Shown piece after piece: positions 54,711-63,840 of a stretch of 64,000 nucleotides of DNA. The notes beneath the pieces were generated by a model. It was given only the letters and a program-made list of their open reading frames with translations, did not search any database and had not been told where the DNA came from. Location: positions 1,265,501 through 1,329,500 of the forward strand of contig NZ_CP094532.1 of NCBI RefSeq assembly GCF_022811685.1, written 5' to 3'. Positions within the stretch are counted from its first letter, which is position 1, and each line of letters starts with the position of its first letter. A program made the position numbers and the translations under genes. This stretch comes from Chryseobacterium suipulveris (GTDB lineage Bacteria > Bacteroidota > Bacteroidia > Flavobacteriales > Weeksellaceae).

Positions 54711-55037
54711 TTAACAGCAGTTTTGTTTTTTAAGTTTTGTAGTCATTGTTTCAAAATAAAATTCAAACATTGAAAGTGTTTCTTCATTAATGCAGTAACA
54801 CACGGAATTTCCTTCTATATTTCCTTTTATTAATCCTGCGTCTTTAAGTTGTTTTAAGTGTTGTGAAACGGTTGGTTGTGCCAAAGGCAGTTTATCTACA
54901 ATATCACTGCAAATGCATTCATTCACTTTTAGAAGATATTCCAAGATTGCAATTCTTGCAGGATGTGCCAATGCTTTCGCAATGTTTGCGATTTCATTTT
55001 GTTGGTCTGTAAAATGTTCGGTTTTTGTTGCTCCCAT
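54711..55037 (-). CDS. arsR: ArsR-family repressor
   Basis: 108 aa winged-helix repressor. HTH core LPLAQPTVSQHLKQLKDAGLI, and the metal-site region NECICSDIV in the helix before it holds the Cys pair CxC that binds arsenite. A further CC ends the protein. First gene of the cassette; it should repress arsR-acr3-arsC until arsenite binds. Confidence 0.93.
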   Translation of the reverse strand: MGATKTEHFTDQQNEIANIAKALAHPARIAILEYLLKVNECICSDIVDKLPLAQPTVSQHLKQLKDAGLIKGNIEGNSVCYCINEETLSMFEFYFETMTTKLKKQNCC

Positions 55038-55050
55038 TTTTCTACATTTT

Positions 55051-55070
55051 GATATTGCAATATTACGATG
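55051..55070 (-). promoter_or_regulatory. candidate ArsR operator upstream of arsR
   Basis: Minus-strand CATCGTAATATTGCAATATC contains the perfect palindrome ATATTGCAATAT, 14 bp before the arsR start. The match with the site before acr3 supports a shared operator. Confidence 0.65.
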
Positions 55071-55137
55071 AATTTTTTAATCTTAAAATATTTTTTCGTT
55101 TTTTTGTCTTTTTATACGGGATTTTGGTTAGAATTGC

Positions 55138-55332
55138 AGGTAACGGAAAAAGTATTGGCGAAGTGCGGGCTTAATTTGAATGAAAGTTCAAGTTCAGACC
55201 AATCGTAGCCGATATTTTTTCCATGGAACTAAATTACAAAAAAATTGTGGAATGGAAAAATAGCGGCGGCTAAAAAGAAGAGGATTTTCAATTCCGATGT
55301 TCCGCCCGCATTTTGCCAATACAATGTTAGCT
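55138..55332 (-). repeat. attC site 47
   Basis: 195 bp, class B but with a different centre from sites 11 and 57, although attached to the same RDD gene. Boxes AGGTAAC and GTTAGCT. Confidence 0.86.
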
Positions 55333-55342
55333 GCAGTGTCTT

Positions 55343-55759
55343 TTATTCAGTCAATTTTATCACTTTAGTTTTTGCAAGTAAATCACCCAATCGCTGGCTT
55401 TCTGGCGAATTTTTAATAATAATTATTCCAACCAAACCGAAGAGAGACATATCAATTGGATCGAGTAAATGTCTTAAAAATGATTGTTTAAAGTCAATAT
55501 TCTTTTCAGTATTTAAATCAACAGGTTTAAGTTTCATCAAATAATTTCCCAAAGTTGAATTCAGGGTTGATTCAATAACACAAAAATAGAAAAACCAAAA
55601 AATAAAGATTGGAATTGCTTTTAGTCCATTTACGGAATATTCGCCTAATTCATTTTTTTCTCCAAAAGTAAAAATGTAAATGCAAGTTAAAGTCAAAACA
55701 ATTGAATAATCAATAACTCCAGCAATAATTCTAGATATTAGATATTTTTCTTTTTTCAA
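55343..55759 (-). CDS. RDD-family membrane protein, copy 2
   Basis: Same 138 residues as the copies at 14086 and 63374, but joined to a different attC. Either the gene part recombined with another attC, or attC conversion followed the duplication. Confidence 0.85.
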   Translation of the reverse strand: MKKEKYLISRIIAGVIDYSIVLTLTCIYIFTFGEKNELGEYSVNGLKAIPIFIFWFFYFCVIESTLNSTLGNYLMKLKPVDLNTEKNIDFKQSFLRHLLDPIDMSLFGLVGIIIIKNSPESQRLGDLLAKTKVIKLTE

Positions 55760-55809
55760 TTTTTAGTTTTTTAAGAATTTGGATTTTAGCGGAGTCTTTC
55801 TGACATTGC

Positions 55810-56004
55810 AGCTAACGGAAAACGGCTTGGCGAAGGCGGGGATAAGAAAGACGAAACTTCCAACTAAACCCGAACCGAGCAAAAACCATTTTCGTTTTTT
55901 CAAAATTACAAAAAATAAAAAACGAAATGGTTTTTTGCGGCGACAAGTGAGAGAATCTCCTAACTTATAACTTCAACCCCGCTTTTGCCAAACCGATGTT
56001 AGCG
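55810..56004 (-). repeat. attC site 48
   Basis: 195 bp, class D. Boxes AGCTAAC and GTTAGCG. Confidence 0.86.
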
Positions 56005-56031
56005 GTTCGGGCTGTTGGTCTGTGTCATTTG

Positions 56032-56484
56032 TCAGCCTTTAATAGCTGAAAGATATGTCCAAACTATAAACAGAATTTGTAACGGTATTCTAAACCACAA
56101 ATACGTCAATCCGTTTCCGTCAGAAGTCCCTTTTTGATAATCAATATGATTTATAGCTGCAAAGATATTTGCAGGAAGTATAAGGAGAAAAAATGCAATC
56201 AACAGCCACGCTGTAACTATTCGTAAACTCGGGATAAAAAGTCCAACTGCTGCCACAATTTCTATAATTCCTGTCAGATAAACGACTGTCGTTTTGTAGG
56301 GTATAAAATCGGGCAACATCATTGTCATACCTTTGGTAAATGTGAAATGTGCAACTGCCGTAAACACAAGCATTACCGACATTGCAATTCTTCCTGACGA
56401 GGCAAAGTCATAATTGCCACGAAAAATTTTAGTTGCAAAAAGCAAAACTGAAAACACAGAAAGTAATACTAATAAAGGTTTCAT
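56032..56484 (-). CDS. DoxX-family membrane protein
   Basis: 150 aa with four membrane segments. DoxX signature: GNYDFASSGRIAMSVMLVFTAVAHF, then TGIIEIVAAVGLFIPSLR. These proteins are redox-related or transport-associated membrane proteins whose role differs by species. It is transcribed after the adjacent Crp-type regulator, with 52 bp between. Confidence 0.85.
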   Translation of the reverse strand: MKPLLVLLSVFSVLLFATKIFRGNYDFASSGRIAMSVMLVFTAVAHFTFTKGMTMMLPDFIPYKTTVVYLTGIIEIVAAVGLFIPSLRIVTAWLLIAFFLLILPANIFAAINHIDYQKGTSDGNGLTYLWFRIPLQILFIVWTYLSAIKG

Positions 56485-56536
56485 ATGTATTTTTTTGTGG
56501 CAAAGGTCAGCATATTTATAGAGTGAAACAATGAAC

Positions 56537-57109
56537 CTAAGTTAAGAAAATACGTTTACGTATTCTGCTCAACGCTTGTGGGGTAATACCAATGTATGAA
56601 GCAATATATTTCAATGGGATTTTTTCTATGAGTTTAGGTTGTTCGGTAAATAAATTCAGGTAACGCTGTTCGGCAGTTTCGTTTAGAAGCGAAAGTTCTC
56701 TTTGGGATTTTTTGAGAAACAAATCTTCGCTTGCCTGTCGTCCAATGGTGTTTCCGATTTTAGTTTTCTTATATATGCTTTGCAGGTCGTTATATGTCAG
56801 TCGCCAAAGCGTTGTTTTTGTTAGCGTCTCTATGTTGTAAGAAGAAGGTGTTTGGGTGAGGAATGAATTATAGCCACTTACAAAGTTGTTGTCAAATATA
56901 AAAGCGAATGTCAAGTCGTTTTCTTCTTTTGGAATATAGGAACGCACAATGCCTGTTTCAACAAATGAAAGGTAGTTTTCTGTTTGTCCCGTTTTTAAGA
57001 GAATATAATTTTTAGGAAACTCCTTCCTTGTGAGTTTTGAAGAAAAAAATTGCCAATCTTTGTCTGTCAGCCTAACGTTTTTTTCAAAATATTGTCGTAT
57101 TTGTTCCAT
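56537..57109 (-). CDS. Crp/Fnr-family transcriptional regulator
   Basis: 190 aa from the ATG at 57109. Sensor barrel at about 25-110 (KNYILLKTGQTENYLSFVETG), dimer helix, HTH at the C-terminus (LKYIASYIGITPQALSRIRKR). It is related in plan to the regulator at 40227. It probably controls the DoxX gene beside it. Confidence 0.88.
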   Translation of the reverse strand: MEQIRQYFEKNVRLTDKDWQFFSSKLTRKEFPKNYILLKTGQTENYLSFVETGIVRSYIPKEENDLTFAFIFDNNFVSGYNSFLTQTPSSYNIETLTKTTLWRLTYNDLQSIYKKTKIGNTIGRQASEDLFLKKSQRELSLLNETAEQRYLNLFTEQPKLIEKIPLKYIASYIGITPQALSRIRKRIFLT

Positions 57110-57143
57110 TATAAATGCTTGCACCGCTGTAGGTTAGCCTGAC

Positions 57144-57336
57144 CGCTAACGGAAAAAGTATTTGCGAAGGGCGGGCTAAATTTAACTGAAAGTTCAATTT
57201 CGACCGAATGAAGCAAATTGCTTTTTCAGATTACCAAATTACAAAAAAAAGTAATATGAAAAGCAAGTTGCGACTAAATGCATCGGGTTTTTCTATTATA
57301 TATTCAACCCCGCCTTTTGCAAATACAATGTTATAT
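57144..57336 (-). repeat. attC site 49
   Basis: 193 bp, class A. Boxes CGCTAAC and GTTATAT. Confidence 0.86.
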
Positions 57337-57343
57337 GCCGTTT

Positions 57344-57778
57344 TTATTTACGATAATTCTCAGGTGAAAATGGGTCATTATTTGATTTCCTCGCATTTTC
57401 ACTTCTCAATTTTTTAAATAAATAATCAAATGCATTTAAAACTCTCCTATACTGTTCTTTATCATCAAAGAATAACCTTGCAAGGTTTGAATATCTCGTT
57501 TCGTAACTTGTATTATAATTAGGATTGTCAATACATTCAATATTATTTATGCATTTAAATTGAACTTGGAAAGTACTAAAGGGATACCAACCTAATTCAA
57601 TATCAGAATAATGGAACTTTCCAACTCTTGAAATTGAAATATACCCCTGCTCATCAACACTAATAGAATTTCGGCTCAAATTATTATTGATATAGTTTAT
57701 CGTTTCAGTTTTTGACATATTTTGGGAAAACAAAACTTGAAACGAAACAATTGTAATAAATGTAAATATGGTTTTCAT
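57344..57778 (-). CDS. exported hypothetical protein
   Basis: 144 aa, leader MKTIFTFITIVSFQVLFSQ. Mature part about 125 aa with a Cys pair (CINNIECID) and a charged C-terminus. Second gene of its cassette, following the 92-aa gene by four bases. No family recognised. Confidence 0.65.
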   Translation of the reverse strand: MKTIFTFITIVSFQVLFSQNMSKTETINYINNNLSRNSISVDEQGYISISRVGKFHYSDIELGWYPFSTFQVQFKCINNIECIDNPNYNTSYETRYSNLARLFFDDKEQYRRVLNAFDYLFKKLRSENARKSNNDPFSPENYRK

Positions 57779-57782
57779 AAAA

Positions 57783-58061
57783 TCATAATTTTTTTAAATC
57801 TTCATAAATTCTTTTAAGCAAATTTCCAGTTGAAATCAAAACTGGAAGTGTATTTGAAACTAAATTATAATGGCGCGAATACAATGTTTCAACACTTGTG
57901 TTTAATATTGATAATTCGTTATCGATTTCGCCGGAAGTATATTCAATTCTTTTGCTAGTATATTCCTTAAGTTCATTTAAATTTAATTCTGAAATTTCAT
58001 CTTTCTTGCTGAAATCCAAAGAAATAATTTGCTTTTTTAAGTCATCAAGTGTATAGTTCAT
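57783..58061 (-). CDS. small helical hypothetical protein
   Basis: 92 aa, MNYTLDDLKKQIISLDFSKK, largely coiled, with repeated leucines in heptads. No signal peptide. Co-transcribed with the exported protein that follows. Function unknown. Confidence 0.6.
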   Translation of the reverse strand: MNYTLDDLKKQIISLDFSKKDEISELNLNELKEYTSKRIEYTSGEIDNELSILNTSVETLYSRHYNLVSNTLPVLISTGNLLKRIYEDLKKL

Positions 58062-58083
58062 ACGAGTTTTGTTTTAAAATGGC

Positions 58084-58281
58084 ATATAACGGGAAAGGGC
58101 TTGGCGAAGGCGGGGATAAGATAGACGGAAATTCCAACTAAACCCGAACCGAGCAAAAACCATTTTCGTTTTTTCAAAATTACAAAAAATAAAAAAACGA
58201 AATGGTTTTTTGCGGCTAAAAATGCTAAAAAGTTCAACGCAAGGGAACTTCAACCCCGCTTTTGCCAAACCCATGTTGTGC
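58084..58281 (-). repeat. attC site 50
   Basis: 198 bp, class D, same body as site 45. Boxes ATATAAC and GTTGTGC. Confidence 0.86.
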
Positions 58282-58725
58282 GCAGTATTTTTAGTTCGGC
58301 GACTTGGATTTAACTCGTTAAATTCAGGTCAGAGAATTAAAAATCAAGCACGACAATTTTTTTCACCCACGAAATAGCGAAGATTTTCAGAATTTTATTC
58401 ACGGATTTTAGAAAAGCATTCACGCAGAATTTATTCACGCAGTTAAGTGAAAAATTTGTAAAAGTCAAGCACAATTTTTACAATCCAGTGGAATTTTTGT
58501 AGATTGATTTTAGGCTTTTTGCGCATTTTTCAGTCAGCGTTTTGAAAAATTCAGCACAATTTTTAATACTCAAATCCGTAAGTTTTTCGCAAAGTTTTTT
58601 TCTGGATTTAGGAAAATCAGCGCAAAGAATTTCAGATTTCATTCAGTTTTAGAAGTTTAAATTCAGGTCAAAATTTTGATTTTTCAGACCGAAATTTCTT
58701 TTTGATACCGCGCTTCTAATATTGC
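58282..58725 (-). other. ORF-less cassette, family 1, type D, copy 2
   Basis: Second copy of 49959-50402, with which it shares sequence throughout. The right neighbour differs (site 51 against site 46), as for a moved cassette. Confidence 0.72.
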
Positions 58726-58918
58726 GCACAACGGAAAAAGTATTGGCGAAGTGCGGGCTAAAAATGAACTAATGTTCAATTTTCGACCAAACGGAGCCGA
58801 TGCTTTTTTCGGATTGTTAAATTAAGAAAAAAATCAATACGAAAAAGCAGCGGCGGCTAAAAATCACAAATCTTTCTACTTGGATTCAACCCCGCATTTT
58901 GCCAATACTATGTTAGCA
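58726..58918 (-). repeat. attC site 51
   Basis: 193 bp, class B. Boxes GCACAAC and GTTAGCA. Confidence 0.86.
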
Positions 58919-58996
58919 GAAGTTGTATTTTATTTTTTTGTAAATTGTTGCTATTTTCTTCGTGATTTTCTTTAATTTGGAAATACTTCAGTAATT

Positions 58997-59234
58997 TCAG
59001 TTGAAATTTTTTATTGCAATCCAATTTAGAGGCATTCCATTCTTTATTTTTCTTACTTCTTCTATTTGCTCTATTTTTTTGCTTTTTTCAATCCATTAAA
59101 ATCTAGAAGAATAATATTTTCGGTTTCAATTTTTCCATAAGTCAATTCTCCGATTAAAAAAAACTCGATTTAACATTTTTTACTAAATCGTAGATTAAGA
59201 ATTTTCCAACTATAGATTGATTTGAAGATTCCAT
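58997..59234 (-). pseudogene. small protein with two homopolymer frameshifts
   Basis: Start ATG overlaps the stop of the gene before it (TAATG). Reading MESSNQSIVGKFLIYDLVKN, then after a T-run shift LIGELTYGKIETENIILLDF, then after an A-run shift IEQIEEVRKIKNGMPLNWIA to a TGA at 58997. Both shifts need one added base in runs of eight T and seven A. The restored product of about 80 aa has a small beta-barrel-like pattern. Read error is possible. The 78 bp to site 51 hold nothing visible. Confidence 0.5.
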
Positions 59235-59533
59235 TATTTATTCAGTTTTGAGAAGAATTTCTGCAAAATATTTTTTCTATCATTCTCTGCAAGTTTATAA
59301 GGTTCATAAATTCCATAGATTAAATTTGAAAATTCTCCGGCAGAAAACCTTGTCGTTTTATTTCCAGAATTTATTTCGTAAACATTAAAAGAATAATTTT
59401 GTTTGTAGAGTGGATCTTGAATTTGAATTGTTTCTCCAGTATTTTTCCATTCAAATTCCCAAATATTTAAATTGTCAATATAATACGGTTCACTATCAAC
59501 AATAGTTTTTTTGAACTGCCAAATTTCTTTCAT
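59234..59533 (-). CDS. small hypothetical protein
   Basis: 99 aa, MKEIWQFKKTIVDSEPYYID, with two strand-rich blocks (WEFEWKNTGETIQI, YSFNVYEINSGNKTTRF) and a helical end. No signal peptide. The longer frame upstream is attC site 52 sequence. It is coupled to the frameshifted gene that follows. Confidence 0.6.
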   Translation of the reverse strand: MKEIWQFKKTIVDSEPYYIDNLNIWEFEWKNTGETIQIQDPLYKQNYSFNVYEINSGNKTTRFSAGEFSNLIYGIYEPYKLAENDRKNILQKFFSKLNK

Positions 59534-59562
59534 TTTTTTGTGGGGAATTTGGTTACAATTTC

Positions 59563-59761
59563 TGCTAACGGGAAACGGCTTGGCGAAGGCGGGGGAAAGA
59601 AAGACAAAAAGTTCAACTAAACCCGAAACCAGCAAAAAACCATTTTCGTTTTTTCAAAATTACAAAAAATAACAAACGAAAATGGTTTTTTTGCGGCGAA
59701 AAGTGCAGAAATTTTCTAAATGATAACTTTCACCCCCGCTTTTGCCAAACCGATGTTGTGC
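59563..59761 (-). repeat. attC site 52
   Basis: 199 bp, class D, same body as site 15. Boxes TGCTAAC and GTTGTGC. Confidence 0.86.
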
Positions 59762-60215
59762 GCAGTATTTTCGGTTCGAGGACTTGGATTTAACGGCGTT
59801 AAATTCGAGTCAGAGAAGTGAAAATCAAGCACGACAGATGTTTTCTGGTGCAGAATTACAAAATAAATTCAGAACTTTAGTCAGCGAATTTTTTTAAATC
59901 TCCGCGCAAATTATATTCATTCAGTTAAGCGCAATATTTGTCAAAGTCAAGCACGTTTTTTGAAAAAGTTAATGAGATTTTAATTAGAAATTTTAATGCG
60001 CAAAGTTTTTTAAAAGTCAAGCACGATAATTTTAAAAGTCAGCGCAATTTTTTTGAAACTCAATTCCGCAATTTTCTTAACAAAGTTTTCTTCATAATTT
60101 TTAAAAGAATTAGCACAGAGTTTTAAAAATTTAAGTCAGTTTTAGAAGTTAAACTCGAGCAAGTTTTAAAAATTAAAACCGCATTTTCTTTTGATAACCG
60201 CACTTCAAATATTGC
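59762..60215 (-). other. ORF-less cassette, family 1, type C, copy 2
   Basis: Repeat of 17357-17812, apparently unchanged. It lies in the block of duplicated cassettes near the right edge of the window. Confidence 0.72.
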
Positions 60216-60407
60216 GCACAACGGAAAAGGGCTTTGCGAGGTGCGGGCTACTGCAAACCGAAAGTCGGGAGGAGAACCAATCTCTAGCAAAAACCATTTT
60301 CATTTTTTCAAATTTACAAAAAAAAATGAAATGGTTTTTTGCGGGTATTTTCTAGAATATTTCTGAGATTTCCTTCAACCCCGCATCTTGCAAAACCCAT
60401 GTTATCG
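60216..60407 (-). repeat. attC site 53
   Basis: 192 bp, class C, same as site 9. Boxes GCACAAC and GTTATCG. Confidence 0.87.
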
Positions 60408-60416
60408 GCAGTTGCT

Positions 60417-61112
60417 TTATTTTTTTGTTAATTTCTCAATTTCTTTAAGTGTATATTTTTTTGAATAATCAATTCCCATTGATTTCGCATATTCTTCTAT
60501 TGACATTTTAATATCCATAGAAGTTCTTAATTCATTTACTTTTTCAGGATTTTCAATTGGCCAAATAAAATTTGTCCATTCTTCCTTTTTGGTTTCGGGA
60601 TTAACAAATAATCTTCCTGCACCTTGAGTTCCATAAATTTGTTCTTTACCTTGATACATAAGCATCCTATCTTTCATCATTGCGATTTGTTGTTTACTTA
60701 AATCTCCATTTTCTTGTGCTTTTATCATTAATGGAAAATACTTTTCAATAATTGGAAGTTTTGAATGTTGAATAACATACCAAACTGCATTACTTAGTTT
60801 CTCTCCGACAAGTTCCTTTCCTGGATAACCATATTTTTTGATTATTTTTTCCGTTTTTAACAAATTGATACTGTCATTTTTTTCTGTTATTTTCCATCCT
60901 TGCTTTTGAAATTCACTTTCGCTTATTTTATAAGTCTGTAAAATTTCATTTTTTCTTTCTGGCCTTAAATCTGGTGTCCAAAGTTCTCTCAATTCTTGGT
61001 CAGATTTTAGAATTTGAGTTAATTCACTTTTCAGTTTGTCTTTCTGATTTTGAGTAACAGAGCAAGAGGTTAAAAGTGCTAAAAAAGTTATAATTGTCAA
61101 TTTAATTTCCAT
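60417..61112 (-). CDS. DUF6624-like lipoprotein, copy 2
   Basis: Same product as at 10576-11271 with its attC. Right-hand neighbours differ, so the copied unit is the gene and the site on its left. Confidence 0.77.
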   Translation of the reverse strand: MEIKLTIITFLALLTSCSVTQNQKDKLKSELTQILKSDQELRELWTPDLRPERKNEILQTYKISESEFQKQGWKITEKNDSINLLKTEKIIKKYGYPGKELVGEKLSNAVWYVIQHSKLPIIEKYFPLMIKAQENGDLSKQQIAMMKDRMLMYQGKEQIYGTQGAGRLFVNPETKKEEWTNFIWPIENPEKVNELRTSMDIKMSIEEYAKSMGIDYSKKYTLKEIEKLTKK

Positions 61113-61140
61113 TTCAAACATAATTTTGGTATACAATTGC

Positions 61141-61339
61141 CGATAACGGAAAACGGCTTTGCGAAGGCGGGGATTTTACAACCGAAAAGTTCTATAAAAA
61201 CTACACCGAGCAAAAACCATTTTCGTTTTTTCAAAATTACAAAAAATAAAAAAACGAAATGGTTTTTTGCGGCGAAAAGTGCTGAAAACTTTCAACGCAA
61301 GGTAACTTCGCCCCCGCTTTTGCAAAACCGATGTTATGT
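61141..61339 (-). repeat. attC site 54
   Basis: 199 bp, class D variant, same body as site 14. Boxes CGATAAC and GTTATGT. Confidence 0.86.
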
Positions 61340-61781
61340 GATGTGGCAACTTTTCAGCGTATTTTCAGCAGTCAGATTCAGTTTCATCGCCTTTATTCAG
61401 CAAGATTTTAAAAATTCAGCGTGAAATTTGTAAAAATCAGTCAGATGAAATATTCAGAGCGTTAAATTTCAAAAATTTTTTCGGAAAGTTTTTGCGCGCG
61501 AGTTTTTTTCAGCGTTTTTATTTTCAGGAAGTTGTTTTTCAGGCAGAATTTTATTCAGCAGCGTGATATTCAAGCGTAAGTTTTTTTTCACGCAGAGTTT
61601 CCGTTAGTGATTTGGTGTCAGAAATCAGTTTTTTTAAGTCAAGTCCGCATTTTATTTAGTCAGTCAAGCAGAAAATGAATTCAGACCATATTTTCAAGCA
61701 CATTTAGGTCTGGATTCAGTTTCTTTTTATTCACTAAAAATCGTGGATTTTATTTCGGAGCGTGATTTTAGGCGCCATATC
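61340..61781 (-). other. ORF-less cassette, family 2, copy 2
   Basis: Repeat of 16716-17157. Dense in CTGAA words on the coding-direction strand. No ORF of note. Confidence 0.72.
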
Positions 61782-61974
61782 ACATAACGGAAAAAGTATT
61801 TGCGAAGGGCGGGCTAAATTTAACTGAAAGTTCAATTTCGACCGAACGAAGCAAATTGCTTTTTCAGATTGTTAAATTACAAAAAAATACAATATGAAAA
61901 GCAAGTTGCGACTAAATGCAACTGATAGTTCTATTAAAGATTTAACCCCGCCTTTTGCAAATACTATGTTATAC
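61782..61974 (-). repeat. attC site 55
   Basis: 193 bp, class A. Boxes ACATAAC and GTTATAC. Confidence 0.86.
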
Positions 61975-61983
61975 GACGTAATT

Positions 61984-62481
61984 TTATTTCTTTGTAAATA
62001 TGCTGTCAACTTTTTTAAAAATTTTCCTTCTTAATTCGTTCTCATTTGAATTCGGCTTTCCTAAAATAAATCCAATCCATTTTGTTGAGTTTTTATTTTC
62101 TGTTGATAAATAGATAGAGTCAATATTGGATTGATTATTATTTTGAAAAGCAATTTTTCCATCTATTCTGTCAAGAATATAAATTTCAGATTTTTCAATA
62201 TTATTTCGGAATTTATCCATTGCATAATCTGACAATTTAGTTCCATCTTCAAATTTTACAATTTGATTTAGTATACCTTTTTTTCTTTGAAAATCAACAA
62301 ATAGAATTCCATTTTTAGGGATTTTATATTCTATGTTTTGTTTATTATAATCAATATTTTTTTTCTGTCGATAAATTACAATAAAATTATTCACATTGTT
62401 AGGAACAGTAAAAATTTCTTTAGGATTTTCCTTTTTACAACCTAAAAATAATATTAAAAATATTACTAAAATTTTATTCAA
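61984..62481 (-). CDS. lipoprotein with likely TTG start
   Basis: 165 aa if begun at the TTG at 62481, which gives the leader (M)NKILVIFLILFLGCKKENP with a lipidated Cys at 14. No ATG lies between that point and the attC; the next upstream ATG is deep in attC site 56. Mature part strand-rich (VVIYRQKKNIDYNKQ, GKIAFQNNNQSNIDS). No family recognised. Confidence 0.6.
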   Translation of the reverse strand: MNKILVIFLILFLGCKKENPKEIFTVPNNVNNFIVIYRQKKNIDYNKQNIEYKIPKNGILFVDFQRKKGILNQIVKFEDGTKLSDYAMDKFRNNIEKSEIYILDRIDGKIAFQNNNQSNIDSIYLSTENKNSTKWIGFILGKPNSNENELRRKIFKKVDSIFTKK

Positions 62482-62501
62482 CGTAGTTTTGGTATTATGT
62501 C

Positions 62502-62694
62502 GTATAACGGAAAAAGTATTTGCGAAGGGCGGGCTAAATTTAACTGAAAGTTCAATTTCGACCGAACGAAGCAAATTGCTTTTTCAGATTGTTAAATTAC
62601 AAAAAAATACAATATGAAAAGCAAGTTGCGACTAAATATATCGGGTTTTTCTATTATATATTCAACCCCGCCTTTTGCAAATACTATGTTAGCT
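62502..62694 (-). repeat. attC site 56
   Basis: 193 bp, class A, same body as site 18. Boxes GTATAAC and GTTAGCT. Confidence 0.86.
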
Positions 62695-63136
62695 GTAGTA
62701 ATTTTTCTTTGATTTATTTCAGCAAATTTATTACTTTTTAATATTAAGGGGATTAATAATGAACTAAGTAATATAAATAATGTAAAAAATTTATCAAGAA
62801 TTTTAGTTTTCTTGTTTCTTCTTGGAGTGAGAGTCTTTCCAACAACTTCTATAATTATATTTCTATTATAAATTTTTCTTATTAAAAAATTGAAAATATT
62901 GTAAGAACTATAAAAATTATTGGAGAAAAATAATATGTTTCAAGAGTTAAGGTGTTAAATCGGATTATTCCAATTACACTTAGGAATAATGAGATTAGTA
63001 TATATTTTAATGAAGATTTAAATTCAAATAATTGATGATATTCATGTAGATTATTTTGTTTGTTCTTTTTCTCAATTAGAAAAATTATGAATCCGAATCC
63101 AATTAAAATGGAAAGTATTGTTAAGAATGAATTCAT
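62592..63136 (-). pseudogene. membrane protein with frameshift, copy 2
   Basis: Copy of 19430-19974 with the same break in a T run near 62880. Identity across the break in both copies favours a real mutation before duplication, or a slippage signal, over random error. Confidence 0.6.
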
Positions 63137-63169
63137 TTTCTATTTAAACGTCATTTTTGGAATTATTAC

Positions 63170-63363
63170 AGCTAACGGAAAAAGTATTGGCGAAGTGCGG
63201 GCTAAAAATGAACGACTGTTCAATTTTCGAACAAGCGGAGCCGATATTTTTTCCATGAAACTAAACTACAAAAATAATGTGGAATGGAAAAATAGCGGCG
63301 GCTAAATGTGACAAATCTTTCAATTATCCCTTCACCCCGCATTTTGCCAATACTATGTTAGCT
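63170..63363 (-). repeat. attC site 57
   Basis: 194 bp, class B, same body as site 11. Boxes AGCTAAC and GTTAGCT. Confidence 0.86.
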
Positions 63364-63373
63364 GCAGTGTCTT

Positions 63374-63790
63374 TTATTCAGTCAATTTTATCACTTTAGT
63401 TTTTGCAAGTAAATCACCCAATCGCTGGCTTTCTGGCGAATTTTTAATAATAATTATTCCAACCAAACCGAAGAGAGACATATCAATTGGATCGAGTAAA
63501 TGTCTTAAAAATGATTGTTTAAAGTCAATATTCTTTTCAGTATTTAAATCAACAGGTTTAAGTTTCATCAAATAATTTCCCAAAGTTGAATTCAGGGTTG
63601 ATTCAATAACACAAAAATAGAAAAACCAAAAAATAAAGATTGGAATTGCTTTTAGTCCATTTACGGAATATTCGCCTAATTCATTTTTTTCTCCAAAAGT
63701 AAAAATGTAAATGCAAGTTAAAGTCAAAACAATTGAATAATCAATAACTCCAGCAATAATTCTAGATATTAGATATTTTTCTTTTTTCAA
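63374..63790 (-). CDS. RDD-family membrane protein, copy 3
   Basis: Third copy, with the same attC body as the one at 14086. It is the last complete gene before the window edge and so one of the nearest to the predicted attI. Confidence 0.85.
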   Translation of the reverse strand: MKKEKYLISRIIAGVIDYSIVLTLTCIYIFTFGEKNELGEYSVNGLKAIPIFIFWFFYFCVIESTLNSTLGNYLMKLKPVDLNTEKNIDFKQSFLRHLLDPIDMSLFGLVGIIIIKNSPESQRLGDLLAKTKVIKLTE

Positions 63791-63840
63791 TTTTTAGTTT
63801 TTTAAGAATTTGGATTTTAGCGGAGTCTTTCTGACATTGC

